Part shown: positions 9,441 through 17,124 of the stretch, piece by piece
Layout of the letters: every line of letters begins with the position of its first letter
Position numbering within the stretch: the stretch's first letter is position 1
Origin: Homoserinibacter gongjuensis
Lineage (GTDB): Bacteria; Actinomycetota; Actinomycetes; Actinomycetales; Microbacteriaceae
Assembly (NCBI RefSeq): GCF_030161875.1
Contig: NZ_BSVA01000001.1
Span: 3,162,001 to 3,226,000, forward strand
Length of the DNA: 64,000 bases
Direction: 5' to 3'
Position numbers and translations under genes: made by a program
Notes under the pieces: model-generated
Told to the model about the DNA's origin: nothing
What the model saw: the letters and a program-made list of their open reading frames with translations, nothing else
Database searches by the model: none

Positions 9441-9946
9441 TCAGCTACTCGGCACCCGCCCCCGAGCGAACCGCACCACGACCGCCGCGAGCAGCACCAC
9501 GACCGCGACCACGATCGCCGTGACCCCGATCCCGGTGCTCAGGGGCTCCACCGACAGCCGCCCCACCGCGAGCCAGCTGAGCCCCCACGCGAGTGCGAGC
9601 GCCGGCGCGATCCTTCCGCGACTGAACCATGCGATCGCCACCCCGATGAGCCCGACCACGACGAGCACCACGATGCCCACAGGCGTCGCCGCATCACCCC
9701 ACGACGCGGGCGCCACATCCGTGAGGAACGCTGTCGTGTTGGCCACGGTCGCAAGCGTCACCCACCCCAGGTGCAGCCCGTTGGCCCCGTCGATGAGCAG
9801 CGAGTCGAGCACTCCCCGCCGGTCTCGCGGGTGCGCACCGCGATGCGGAAGATCACGCACAGCACGACGAGCAGCGCCACGATGCCGATCACGGTGAGCA
9901 GCAGCGTCGCGAGCTGCGCGAGCACGAGCCACAGCCCCCCCCCCAT
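9441..9946 (-). pseudogene. Truncated TspO/MBR-like (tryptophan-rich sensory) membrane protein
   Basis: The C-terminal part reads NGLHLGWVTLATVANTTAFL and then RGRIAPALALAWGLSWLAV, matching actinobacterial TspO-like proteins. Restoring one base in CCCC at 9814-9817 joins it to an upstream frame (ATG 9946, LWLVLAQLATLLLTVIG) to give 168 residues. Family members of this type are usually about 240-280 residues, so the N-terminal half is missing. The start codon abuts a run of ten C on the plus strand (9935-9944). I read it as a 5'-truncated remnant with an added frame break. Function, if any, is unknown. Confidence 0.6.
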
Positions 9947-9962
9947 CCGGCATACTGTCCGC

Positions 9963-10550
9963 ATGTCCGCTGGCCTCTCTGTGCGCATCCTGCAGACGCA
10001 TGACGCTGCGGGCCGCCCGGCCGCGGCGGAGTACCTCGCGCCTATTCCCGACTCGCCGTCGCTCGAGCTCGCGGTGGCGACCGTGCTCGCACCGTTCGAG
10101 CTGCATCCGACGGACCGTGCCGGGGTTTACACCTACCGCGACCTCTCCCGCGGCTCGGGCTGGCTGGAGTTGCTCGGGTTCACGCCCGGCGGCCTGCAGC
10201 GGGCAGCGGATGCGGTGCTCATGGTGCGCGTGGAGCGCGAGCTCGGTGGGGGCATGGCGCCATTCCGCAACGAAGACGTGCACGTGCCGCGCACCTCCCG
10301 GTCGCAGAACCCGTGGCTGCGGATCGTGTTCGGCACCGTCGGCATCCTGCTCGGCGCGTGGGTGGTGCTGACGGGCGTGACCGCGTCGGAGCTGCCGCTC
10401 GCGATCACGTGCTGGGTGATGGGGCCGCTGCTGGTCGCCGCGTTCGGGTGGCTGCTCGTGTCGGGCATCCGCCAGGTGCGCTGGTGGCATGCGGCCCGGG
10501 CGAATGCGCTGCGCCTGGAGGGCCGGGTTCCGGATCGCTTGACGACGTGA
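9963..10550 (+). CDS. Hypothetical membrane protein (195 aa)
   Basis: Not recognised. The ATG at 9963 starts a frame with a soluble N-terminal half of about 120 residues and two adjacent hydrophobic segments in the C-terminal half (IVFGTVGILLGAWVVLTGV and PLAITCWVMGPLLVAAFGW), followed by a positively charged tail. This suggests a two-helix membrane anchor with both ends inside. It is divergent from the TspO-like remnant, whose start codon lies only 16 bp away. Codon use fits the genome. Confidence 0.7.
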   Translation: MSAGLSVRILQTHDAAGRPAAAEYLAPIPDSPSLELAVATVLAPFELHPTDRAGVYTYRDLSRGSGWLELLGFTPGGLQRAADAVLMVRVERELGGGMAPFRNEDVHVPRTSRSQNPWLRIVFGTVGILLGAWVVLTGVTASELPLAITCWVMGPLLVAAFGWLLVSGIRQVRWWHAARANALRLEGRVPDRLTT

Positions 10551-10604
10551 GGGCGGGCGGCGCCGCTCGCGCCGGGCTGCCCGCGCCCGTGACCGAACTG
10601 AGAC

Positions 10605-10634
10605 TTGCGCGCATCCCGGGCGTGTCGCTATCGT
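10605..10634 (+). promoter_or_regulatory. Candidate promoter of a small ORF
   Basis: TTGCGC at 10605-10610 and TATCGT at 10629-10634 are separated by 18 bases. A ribosome site and GTG start follow about 45 bases downstream. Confidence 0.4.
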
Positions 10635-10678
10635 CGCAACCCTGCCCATCCGGGCGAACCGACACCCAGGAGCCGATC

Positions 10679-10771
10679 GTGCGCACGAACACTGAGACCT
10701 ACGCGGGCACCCGCGGGCTCGTCTGCGCACAGCCGACGGCGTTCGCGGATTCGCCCCAGCGCCAGCACTAG
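10679..10771 (+). CDS. Possible 30-residue peptide
   Basis: A GTG start with CCAGGAG six to seven bases upstream opens a 30-codon frame ending in TAG. The peptide is hydrophilic with one Cys (LVCAQPTAF) and no signal sequence. A plausible promoter precedes it. It may be a leader peptide or chance; nothing downstream within 350 bp is an obvious regulated gene except the SPFH protein. Confidence 0.35.
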   Translation: MRTNTETYAGTRGLVCAQPTAFADSPQRQH

Positions 10772-11062
10772 ACCCGGCGACCCGAGCGGTCGCCACACGA
10801 GGTGATCCGAGCGGCCAGAGGCTGTAGCCCACCTGGTTCCGCGCATCCGGATGCCACCAGCGCAGGACTGTATATCCCGCTCCATTGGTAATGCCGTTCG
10901 AATCGGCAGGGTGCCTGCCCCGCGAGTTCGGCGACGGTTCGCTTTGCGCGTTCGGTACGCGGTTCGCCGCCTTCCGCATCGCCCGCGACCGCCGCTGCGC
11001 GGGGCGGGCGCCCACATCCTGCACCTCCCGCTGGGCGCCTCCCCCGCTGGCCGCCCCTCCCG
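10772..11062. other. Intergenic stretch without recognised gene
   Basis: No coding frame with ribosome site and convincing composition was seen on either strand. The long open frames here are by-products of high GC. The stretch separates the small ORF from the SPFH gene. Confidence 0.5.
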
Positions 11063-11097
11063 CTGGTCGAGTGGCCGCGAAGCGGCGTGTCGAGACC
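11063..11097. repeat. Variant dispersed hairpin repeat
   Basis: CTGGTCGAGTGGCCGC ... GTGTCGAGACC, a related but distinct palindromic repeat (core GGTCGAG ... TCGAGACC) upstream of the SPFH gene. Confidence 0.65.
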
Positions 11098-11137
11098 CCC
11101 ACCCCTGCCCACCCCCACACACAGAAAGGAAATCCCC

Positions 11138-11821
11138 ATGTCCACCCGCACCATCTCCATCGGCCGGCGCGCGCTCGTGCAGCCGTGGGAGCGCGCCCTG
11201 GTCGTGCGCTCCGGCACGGTCGACCGCGTGGTCGGCCCGGGCCGGCACCGCCGTCGCCTGCGCGAGTCGTGGCGCATCGTCGACACGCGCGCCCGCTGGC
11301 TGGCGCTGGCGACCCAGGATGTGCTGACCGCGGACGGCATGCAGGTGCGCGTGACGCCGCTGGTGCGGTTCCGCATCGGCGACGTGCGCGCCTGGCTGAC
11401 CGAGGCCGACATCCCGGCGGATGCCGTGTACGTGCTCGCCCAGCTGGCCGTGCGCGAGGCGATCGCCGGCCGCACGCTCGACGAGGTGCTCGCCACCCGC
11501 GTCGACCTCCTGGCCGGCGTGCGCGACGCGTTCACCTCGGCGGCCGCGACCGTCGGTGCCGAGGTGCTCGAGTTCGCGATGCGTGACGTGACGCTCTCCG
11601 CCGAGCTGCGTCACGCCCTCGCCGAGACGGCTCTGGCTCGCGAGCAGGGTCGGGCCAAGCTCGAGCGTGCGCGAGCGGATGCTGCGGCGCTGCGGTCGCT
11701 TGCGAACGTCGCGCAGGTGCTCGAGGCGCACCCTGCCCTGCTGCAGCTGCGCACCCTCGAGGCCGCGGCCGCGAGCGGGCAGTTCATCGTGCGCGTCGGC
11801 AACCCCGGCACGGGCGAGTGA
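11138..11821 (+). CDS. SPFH/band-7 domain protein
   Basis: A 227-residue slipin/stomatin-like protein. After an N-terminal stretch (LVQPWERALVVRSG, then VGPGRHRRRL) comes the SPFH core with DVLTADGMQVRVTPLVRF and REAIAGRTLDEVL, then a C-terminal helical region with AETALAREQGRAKLERARAD. Unlike classical stomatins there is no N-terminal membrane hairpin, so it may be soluble or recruited to a partner. SPFH proteins scaffold membrane domains and proteases, but no partner is obvious here. AGAAAGGA precedes the ATG. It ends at a hairpin shared with the convergent gene. Confidence 0.82.
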   Translation: MSTRTISIGRRALVQPWERALVVRSGTVDRVVGPGRHRRRLRESWRIVDTRARWLALATQDVLTADGMQVRVTPLVRFRIGDVRAWLTEADIPADAVYVLAQLAVREAIAGRTLDEVLATRVDLLAGVRDAFTSAAATVGAEVLEFAMRDVTLSAELRHALAETALAREQGRAKLERARADAAALRSLANVAQVLEAHPALLQLRTLEAAAASGQFIVRVGNPGTGE

Positions 11822-11825
11822 TGTG

Positions 11826-11853
11826 GTGGGCGGGTTCTTCGGAGCCCGCCCAC
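11826..11853. terminator. Bidirectional hairpin terminator
   Basis: Perfect 9-base arms GTGGGCGGG (11826-11834) and CCCGCCCAC (11845-11853) with a 10-base loop sit between convergent genes. No long T-tract is present on either side. Confidence 0.65.
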
Positions 11854-11875
11854 TGCGGTCGCTCGGGGCGGCGTC

Positions 11876-13119
11876 TCACCCTCGGTCTCGTCTTGCTTCA
11901 GCAGCCGCTTCGACACATCGCCCGCGAACCGACCGATCCCACGGCGCACATTATCGACCGCCTCCCCGCCGACACGCACCGTGACCCGCACGCCTTCAGC
12001 ACCCTTCGCGATCGCGTCGTCGCGGATGTCGACCGCGGCTTCCGTCCAGCGCTTCGCCTCCAGAGCTTGGCGCTCCACAGGGACGCCCAGCACACCGTGG
12101 AAACGTGCGATGTCAGCCCCCGTGCGCTCGACCGACTGTGTGACAGTTCTTGAGCTGAACGGGTTGCGCAGGATCTCACCGTCTGTCAGATCGGCGATCG
12201 CGTCGATGCGGGCGAGCAACCGAGTGGTGGTGTTCACGATCAGATCGCGTCGGTTCTCTCGCGCGGTCTTCAACCCGATGCGGTGACGATCGAGCTCGTC
12301 GGGCGCCGCGTCGAGCACGCGATCCAGCTCGAGCACCGCGAGCGCGTCGTGCAGCTGGAAGCAACGCGCCAAGACCGCGAGCCACTCGTGCACCGTGCGC
12401 GCCGCCTTGCCCGACGTCTTCGCAAGGCCGTCGACGTGCGATTCACCTTCCAGCTTCTCCGCGAGCGCGTCGAGCTGACGCAGCGCATATGCCTGCGTCT
12501 TGGCGATCGAGAGCCCCGTCGCCTGCACCTTCGACCAGGTCACCTCGGAGACGCGGCCGACCTGTTGCCGCACGGTCATGGCCTCATCGAGCATCAGGCC
12601 GACGCCGATCATCTCGGCGAGCGCGGCATCTTTCTGCGCCCGCAGGATGTCGTCGACCTTCTTGTCGATGACCGCGAGGTACTCCTGAATGTCGTCGATG
12701 GCTTTCTGCATGGCCAGCTGCGACATGATGCCGCCGACGCCGGCGAGCACCGCCGGATTGGCGAGTATGGATCCGCCCTTCACGATCTCGAGGATCGCGG
12801 TGGTGCGGTTGCCTTTCGCGTTCGTCGCGATCGCCCGAACGAGGTTATCGGCGGACCCCTTCATCATGTGGCTCGTCTTGAGCACCTGTGCCGACTTCTC
12901 CGAGAGCTGTACCCAGCGGCCGGCGTTCGCGGCGATATGCGAGCCGACATTGATCGCGGCACCTGCCTTGTTCACCGTGCTTGCGGACGGCAGGAATCGT
13001 GCGAGGTCGATGCTGTTCGACTCGAGGTCATGCTCGGCGAAGAAGAGGTCAACCGCCGCGGAGTCACCAATGATGGCGACGCCGTCGCCATCGGTGATGA
13101 GTTCGAGTTCGTCGGTCAT
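11876..13119 (-). CDS. Conserved-looking hypothetical protein (about 414 aa)
   Basis: Not recognised. ATG 13119 starts an acidic protein with a Gly/Ala-rich central hydrophobic patch (GGSILANPAVLAGVGGIMSQ), a following helical region with IDDIQEYLAVIDKKVDDIL, and a mostly alpha-helical remainder rich in charged heptads. As written the frame stays open to 11611, running antisense into the SPFH gene. Restoring one G in GAGGG (minus strand, near 11879-11881) gives a stop at 11876, just before the shared hairpin. I prefer this 414-residue form. It is the first minus-strand gene of the island and diverges from the Mrr gene. A pore or toxin-like role is conceivable from the hydrophobic patch, but unsupported. 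Confidence 0.6.
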
Positions 13120-13352
13120 CAGCGGGTCTCGAGACGCGGAGGGGTGCTCACACTCCCATGGTTGCGGGCACCGGCAACATCGGCATCCCCCAACTCGGGG
13201 CGACTTGCCGTCGGCCGAGATCACCATCGCCCGCAGCCGCCCGCAGCGCCGATCAACGATCAGCACGCTCACTTGTCGGACGTCAATTGGTAGCGTCAAA
13301 GCGCCCATGCCGCCCGTGGCTATGTGGGCAGCATCCGTCGAAAGGTTGTTAC

Positions 13353-14240
13353 GTGTCGATTCCTACCTGGCATGAGTTCATGGCTCCGATCCTGCGCGTC
13401 ATGAGCGACGGCACCGTTCGAGACCGGAGCGAGATTACGGAGGCCGCAGCGGATGACGTCCATCTCACAGAGGCCGACCGCACTGTCACGCTGACCACTG
13501 GTCAGCCGATGTACGCGAACCGCGTCGGGTGGGCAATCTCGCACCTGACAAAGTCCGGCGCGCTGTCTCGACCCGAGCGTGGCCGTTACGTCGTCAACGA
13601 CCTGGGACGGTCTCTCCTCCTGGCGCACCCGGCAGTAACGCGGGCGGACGTCGAAGCGGTCACCGGCTACCGCCGGGCCCGAAGCACCCAGACCACCGCA
13701 CCCGAAGTGATCGAGAATGTCGACTCGCTGAACCCGGCTGAACTCATCGATCAGGGCATCAAGCAGATCCACGCCGACGTGAAGGCCGAGTTGCTCAGTC
13801 GTCTTATGACGAAATCACCGGCATTCTTCGAACAGACCGTTGTCGACCTTCTCGTCGCGATGGGTTACGGCGGGGCGGACGGGCAGGCTCGTGTCACCGC
13901 CGCGACGAATGATGGTGGTATCGACGGCGTCATCGATCAGGACACCCTGGGGCTGAACCGCGTCTACGTGCAGGCGAAGCGGTACGCAGCGGACAACGCC
14001 GTGAATCGACCCGAGGTGCAGGGATTCGTCGGAGCGCTGAGCGGCAAAGCCGATGGCGGAGTATTCATCACAACCGGACGCTTTTCTCCGGGTGCGCGCG
14101 ACTACGCGGAGGTCGTACCAACCAGAATCATCTTGATCGACGGCGAAAGACTCACCTCGCTCATGATTCGCTTCGGCATCGGAGTGCAGACCAAGCAGAC
14201 AGTGAGCATCGTCGAGATCGACGAGGACTTCTTCGAGTAA
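13353..14240 (+). CDS. mrr: Mrr-type restriction endonuclease (type IV)
   Basis: A 295-residue protein with an N-terminal winged-helix Mrr domain (PILRVMSDGTVRDRSEI, ISHLTKSGALSR) and a C-terminal PD-(D/E)XK nuclease domain. The catalytic set is visible as GGIDGVID (Asp191) and VYVQAKRY (Gln207-Ala-Lys209), the QxK variant normal for Mrr. Such enzymes cut DNA carrying foreign modification. The GTG start at 13353 has AAAGG eight bases upstream. It is followed on the same strand by a NERD-helicase gene, which suggests a small defence block. Confidence 0.88.
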   Translation: MSIPTWHEFMAPILRVMSDGTVRDRSEITEAAADDVHLTEADRTVTLTTGQPMYANRVGWAISHLTKSGALSRPERGRYVVNDLGRSLLLAHPAVTRADVEAVTGYRRARSTQTTAPEVIENVDSLNPAELIDQGIKQIHADVKAELLSRLMTKSPAFFEQTVVDLLVAMGYGGADGQARVTAATNDGGIDGVIDQDTLGLNRVYVQAKRYAADNAVNRPEVQGFVGALSGKADGGVFITTGRFSPGARDYAEVVPTRIILIDGERLTSLMIRFGIGVQTKQTVSIVEIDEDFFE

Positions 14241-14339
14241 GCGCGCCGCGTAGTTCATCCGTCATACCCCCGTACTCGGCATACCGCCGCCCCCGCGCTT
14301 TCGCGACAATCGTTCGAGTACCACCCGAGGGGATCACGC

Positions 14340-16457
14340 ATGACGGCCGGCGGATCTGCTGAGCTCGAAGCCGAGCGGCAGCTGGCGCTCGCGAGCGCAC
14401 ACGAAGCGGAGGCGCTTGCGGCGCGCGAGCGTGCCGAGAACTTCATGGCGGCGAGCAAGAGCGAGCGCCGCACGGTGCAAGCGCTCGCCCCGCTCGTGGC
14501 GCACGGCTACCACCTCATCCCCGACCGTCAGTGGCCAGGCAGTCGGCGCGCACAGGTTGACCTCGTGGTGGTCGGCCCGTCGGGCGTGCACATCGTCGAC
14601 TCGAAGGCGTGGCACGAGGTGACGATCGCCGCCGGTCACATCTACCGCGGGCAGGCGGATGTGACCGACGAGTTCGACGGACTGGCCGAGCTGGCATGGA
14701 AGACGGAGGCCGCACTCGCCGAAGTCGGTTTAGCGCCGGGCGAGGTGCGCGCGGTCGCCGTCTTCACCGGCAAGAAGGGCATCAGCGAGTCGGTCAACAC
14801 GGTCGAACTGGTCGGGGATGCCGACATCGCCCGTCACATCGCCCGACGCGGTCAGCGTCTCACCCCCGCGATGGTCGAGAAGGTGCTCAAGGCGGTGCTC
14901 GACTTCTTCCCACACGTGAGCTCGCCGGCCCCCGTGGCTCTCACCATTCCCGAGCCGGTTCTCGAAAGCCGCCCCGTCGAACTCGATATCGCCGAGCTGC
15001 CGAGCGCCGATGAGATCCAGGCCCAGCTGCTCGAAACGCTCCTCGCTCCGCCCATCGAGGAGTGGATGGCGTTCCTCCACCCCGACCAGGCGAAGCTCGT
15101 GCGCCGCAACTTCAGCGGCCCCGCTCGCATCCGTGGCGCCGCAGGCACCGGCAAGACGGTGGTCGGCCTGCATCGTGCGGCGTACCTGGCTCGTTCGCGC
15201 CCGGGCAAGGTGCTCGTCACCACGTACGTGCGAACACTGCCGGTCGTGCTCGGCAATCTGCTGAAGCGGATGGCACCCGAGGTGGCCGACCGCGTGGAGT
15301 TCGTCGGTGTGCACGCGCTCGCCAAGCGCATCCTCGATGAGCGCGGCGTGATGGTGCGCCTCGACGGCCGCAAGGCGACCGAGCTGTTCAACGCGGCGTG
15401 GGTCGCTGCCGCCCCGCGCCTCTCCCCCATCGAGCCGGAGCGCGACTACTGGAAGGAGGAGGTGGAGAGCGTCATCAAGGGGCGCGGCTTCACCCGCTTC
15501 GAGCAGTACGCCGACTGCGCCCGCGTCGGCCGCCGCCGCGCGCTCGGCGTCGACCAGCGGCGGGCTGTGTGGGACCTCTTCGTCGACTACGAGGCGCGCC
15601 TGCGGGCGGCCCGCGTGCACGACTTCGCCGACCTCGTGCTGCTGGCCGAGCAGGAGCTCGCCCGCAAGCCGCTCGAGGGCTACAGCGCGGTGGTCGTCGA
15701 CGAGGCGCAAGATCTGTCGTGCGCGATGGTGCGGATGCTGTGGTCGATCGGCGGCGACGGCACGGATGCGTTCACCCTCATCGGCGACGGCCAGCAGACC
15801 ATCTACCCCGGCGGCTACACCCTCGCCGAGGCGGGGCTCTCGGTGGCGGGACGCGGCGTGATCCTCGACACCAACTACCGCAACACCGCCGAGATCCTGG
15901 AGGCGGCCGCGACGATCGTGGCCTCCGACCAGTACACCGACATCGAGGATGCAGCTGCGCTGCGCTACGAGGCCTCGCGTCCGGTGGAACGCCACGGCAA
16001 GCGCCCGATCCGCGCGGCGTTCGCAACGCGCGCAGAGCACGATGCCGCCCTCGTCTCCCACGTGAGGGCGGTGATCACCTCGATCGACACAGGCCTCGGC
16101 GATGTGGGCGTGCTGTGCACGAACAACGGCGACGCGAAGCGCGCCGCCATACTGCTCGAGCGCGCCGGCATCCCGACCGTGGACCTGCTCGACTACAACG
16201 GCGTGCCCGTTGAGAAGGTAAAGGTCGGCACTATCCAGCGCGCGAAGGGCCTCGAGTTCAAGCAGGTGCTGCTGCCGTGGACGGATGCGACGCTGCTCGC
16301 GCCGCGCAGGTCGGCGGATGGAGACGCGGCGTCACGCGACGAGAAGGCCGAGCGAGAGCGACGAGTGCTATACGTCGGGATGACGCGCGCGCGGGATGGG
16401 CTGTGGGTCGGGTCAGTCGGGAATGTCGACGCTGGCACCACCCCAAGGCATCAGTAA
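14340..16457 (+). CDS. NERD nuclease-SF1 helicase fusion
   Basis: 705 residues. Residues 40-160 form a NERD (nuclease-related) domain with AQVDLVVVGPSGVHIVDSKAW, including Asp87-Ser-Lys89 of the PD-(D/E)XK type. From about 245 a UvrD-like helicase follows: Walker A GAAGTGKT (266-273), Walker B VVDEAQDL (452-459), then LIGDGQQTIY, NYRNTAEI, TIQRAKGLEF and YVGMTRARDGLWV. A short leader of charged helix precedes the NERD domain. The ATG has GAGGGG upstream. The protein probably processes DNA ends or foreign DNA. It ends right at the border of the IS3 remnant, and its last seven residues may be altered by that junction. Confidence 0.88.
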   Translation: MTAGGSAELEAERQLALASAHEAEALAARERAENFMAASKSERRTVQALAPLVAHGYHLIPDRQWPGSRRAQVDLVVVGPSGVHIVDSKAWHEVTIAAGHIYRGQADVTDEFDGLAELAWKTEAALAEVGLAPGEVRAVAVFTGKKGISESVNTVELVGDADIARHIARRGQRLTPAMVEKVLKAVLDFFPHVSSPAPVALTIPEPVLESRPVELDIAELPSADEIQAQLLETLLAPPIEEWMAFLHPDQAKLVRRNFSGPARIRGAAGTGKTVVGLHRAAYLARSRPGKVLVTTYVRTLPVVLGNLLKRMAPEVADRVEFVGVHALAKRILDERGVMVRLDGRKATELFNAAWVAAAPRLSPIEPERDYWKEEVESVIKGRGFTRFEQYADCARVGRRRALGVDQRRAVWDLFVDYEARLRAARVHDFADLVLLAEQELARKPLEGYSAVVVDEAQDLSCAMVRMLWSIGGDGTDAFTLIGDGQQTIYPGGYTLAEAGLSVAGRGVILDTNYRNTAEILEAAATIVASDQYTDIEDAAALRYEASRPVERHGKRPIRAAFATRAEHDAALVSHVRAVITSIDTGLGDVGVLCTNNGDAKRAAILLERAGIPTVDLLDYNGVPVEKVKVGTIQRAKGLEFKQVLLPWTDATLLAPRRSADGDAASRDEKAERERRVLYVGMTRARDGLWVGSVGNVDAGTTPRHQ

Positions 16458-16469
16458 GTTCATCGGGAC

Positions 16470-16931
16470 TGACAGCGCTGGCACGCCGCGACGACGAAGA
16501 CGACCCCGCTGGTGACCACAGCGTTGCGGATGGGCTTGTGGCGCCGCGACCGGGCCGGTCACCAGGTCCAGGACGGGCTGATCCATCACAGCGACGCCGG
16601 GTCTCAGTTCACGAGCGTGTCATTCGCCGAGACCCTCGCGCTGGAAGGCATCGCCGCCTCAATCGGATCCATCGGCGACGCCTACGACAACGCCCTAGCC
16701 GAATCCACAATCGGGCTGTTCAAGAACGAGGCCATCCCCGACGGCTCCCCGTTCCGGCACGGACCGCTGCGCGCCATAGACGACGTCGAGTGGGTCACCA
16801 CCGGCTGGGTCGACTGGTACAACGCCAGACGGCTCCACTCGACGCTCGGCGACGTCCCGCCCGACGAGTTCGAGGCCGCGTACTACGCTGACCACGAAAC
16901 GCCATCCCACCCGGTGCTGGCACCCGCATAG
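16470..16931 (+). mobile_element. IS3-family transposase remnant (C-terminal half)
   Basis: The frame encodes the second half of an IS3 OrfB integrase core: GLIHHSDAGSQFTS with a catalytic Asp and DNALAESTIGLFKNE with the catalytic Glu, ending in DWYNARRLHSTLGD and PPDEF. The first catalytic Asp and everything N-terminal to it are absent, so it is inactive. Similarity appears to start around 16490. No inverted repeat or target duplication was recognised. Confidence 0.85.
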
Positions 16932-16956
16932 GAGCGGCAAAGAACCGGGGACGGTT

Positions 16957-17031
16957 CACTTCACCGCGGCCGCACCGAACCGCCGATGGGTCGTCGACTT
17001 CACCTATGTCAGAACGTGGGCAGGGTTCGCG
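16957..17031 (+). mobile_element. Second IS3-family fragment (start of the integrase core)
   Basis: Translation gives HFTAAAPNRRWVVDFTYVRT then WAGFA, the beginning of the OrfB catalytic core with its first Asp. This normally lies before the segment found at 16470-16931, yet here it lies after it. The frame is lost immediately downstream. Confidence 0.75.
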
Positions 17032-17124
17032 GGGCGATCTCTCGACCTGTAAGTGGAGAGTTCGTGGCGGGTAGCTCGAGAACGACTCCGCACGGTGAGA
17101 ATTCTCGGGCAAGGTCGCACCGCT

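Noticed and set aside
11611..11875. Extension of the 13119 minus-strand frame through the SPFH gene
   Set aside because: The added residues are Arg/Ser/Ala-rich shadow sequence antisense to a real gene, and a shared terminator lies between the two genes.
12283..13293. Long plus-strand open frame opposite the unknown protein
   Set aside because: Arg/His/Leu-rich shadow of the real minus-strand gene, without ribosome site or recognisable family.
14730..16061. Long minus-strand open frame inside the NERD-helicase gene
   Set aside because: Antisense shadow produced by high GC; the plus strand shows complete helicase motifs.
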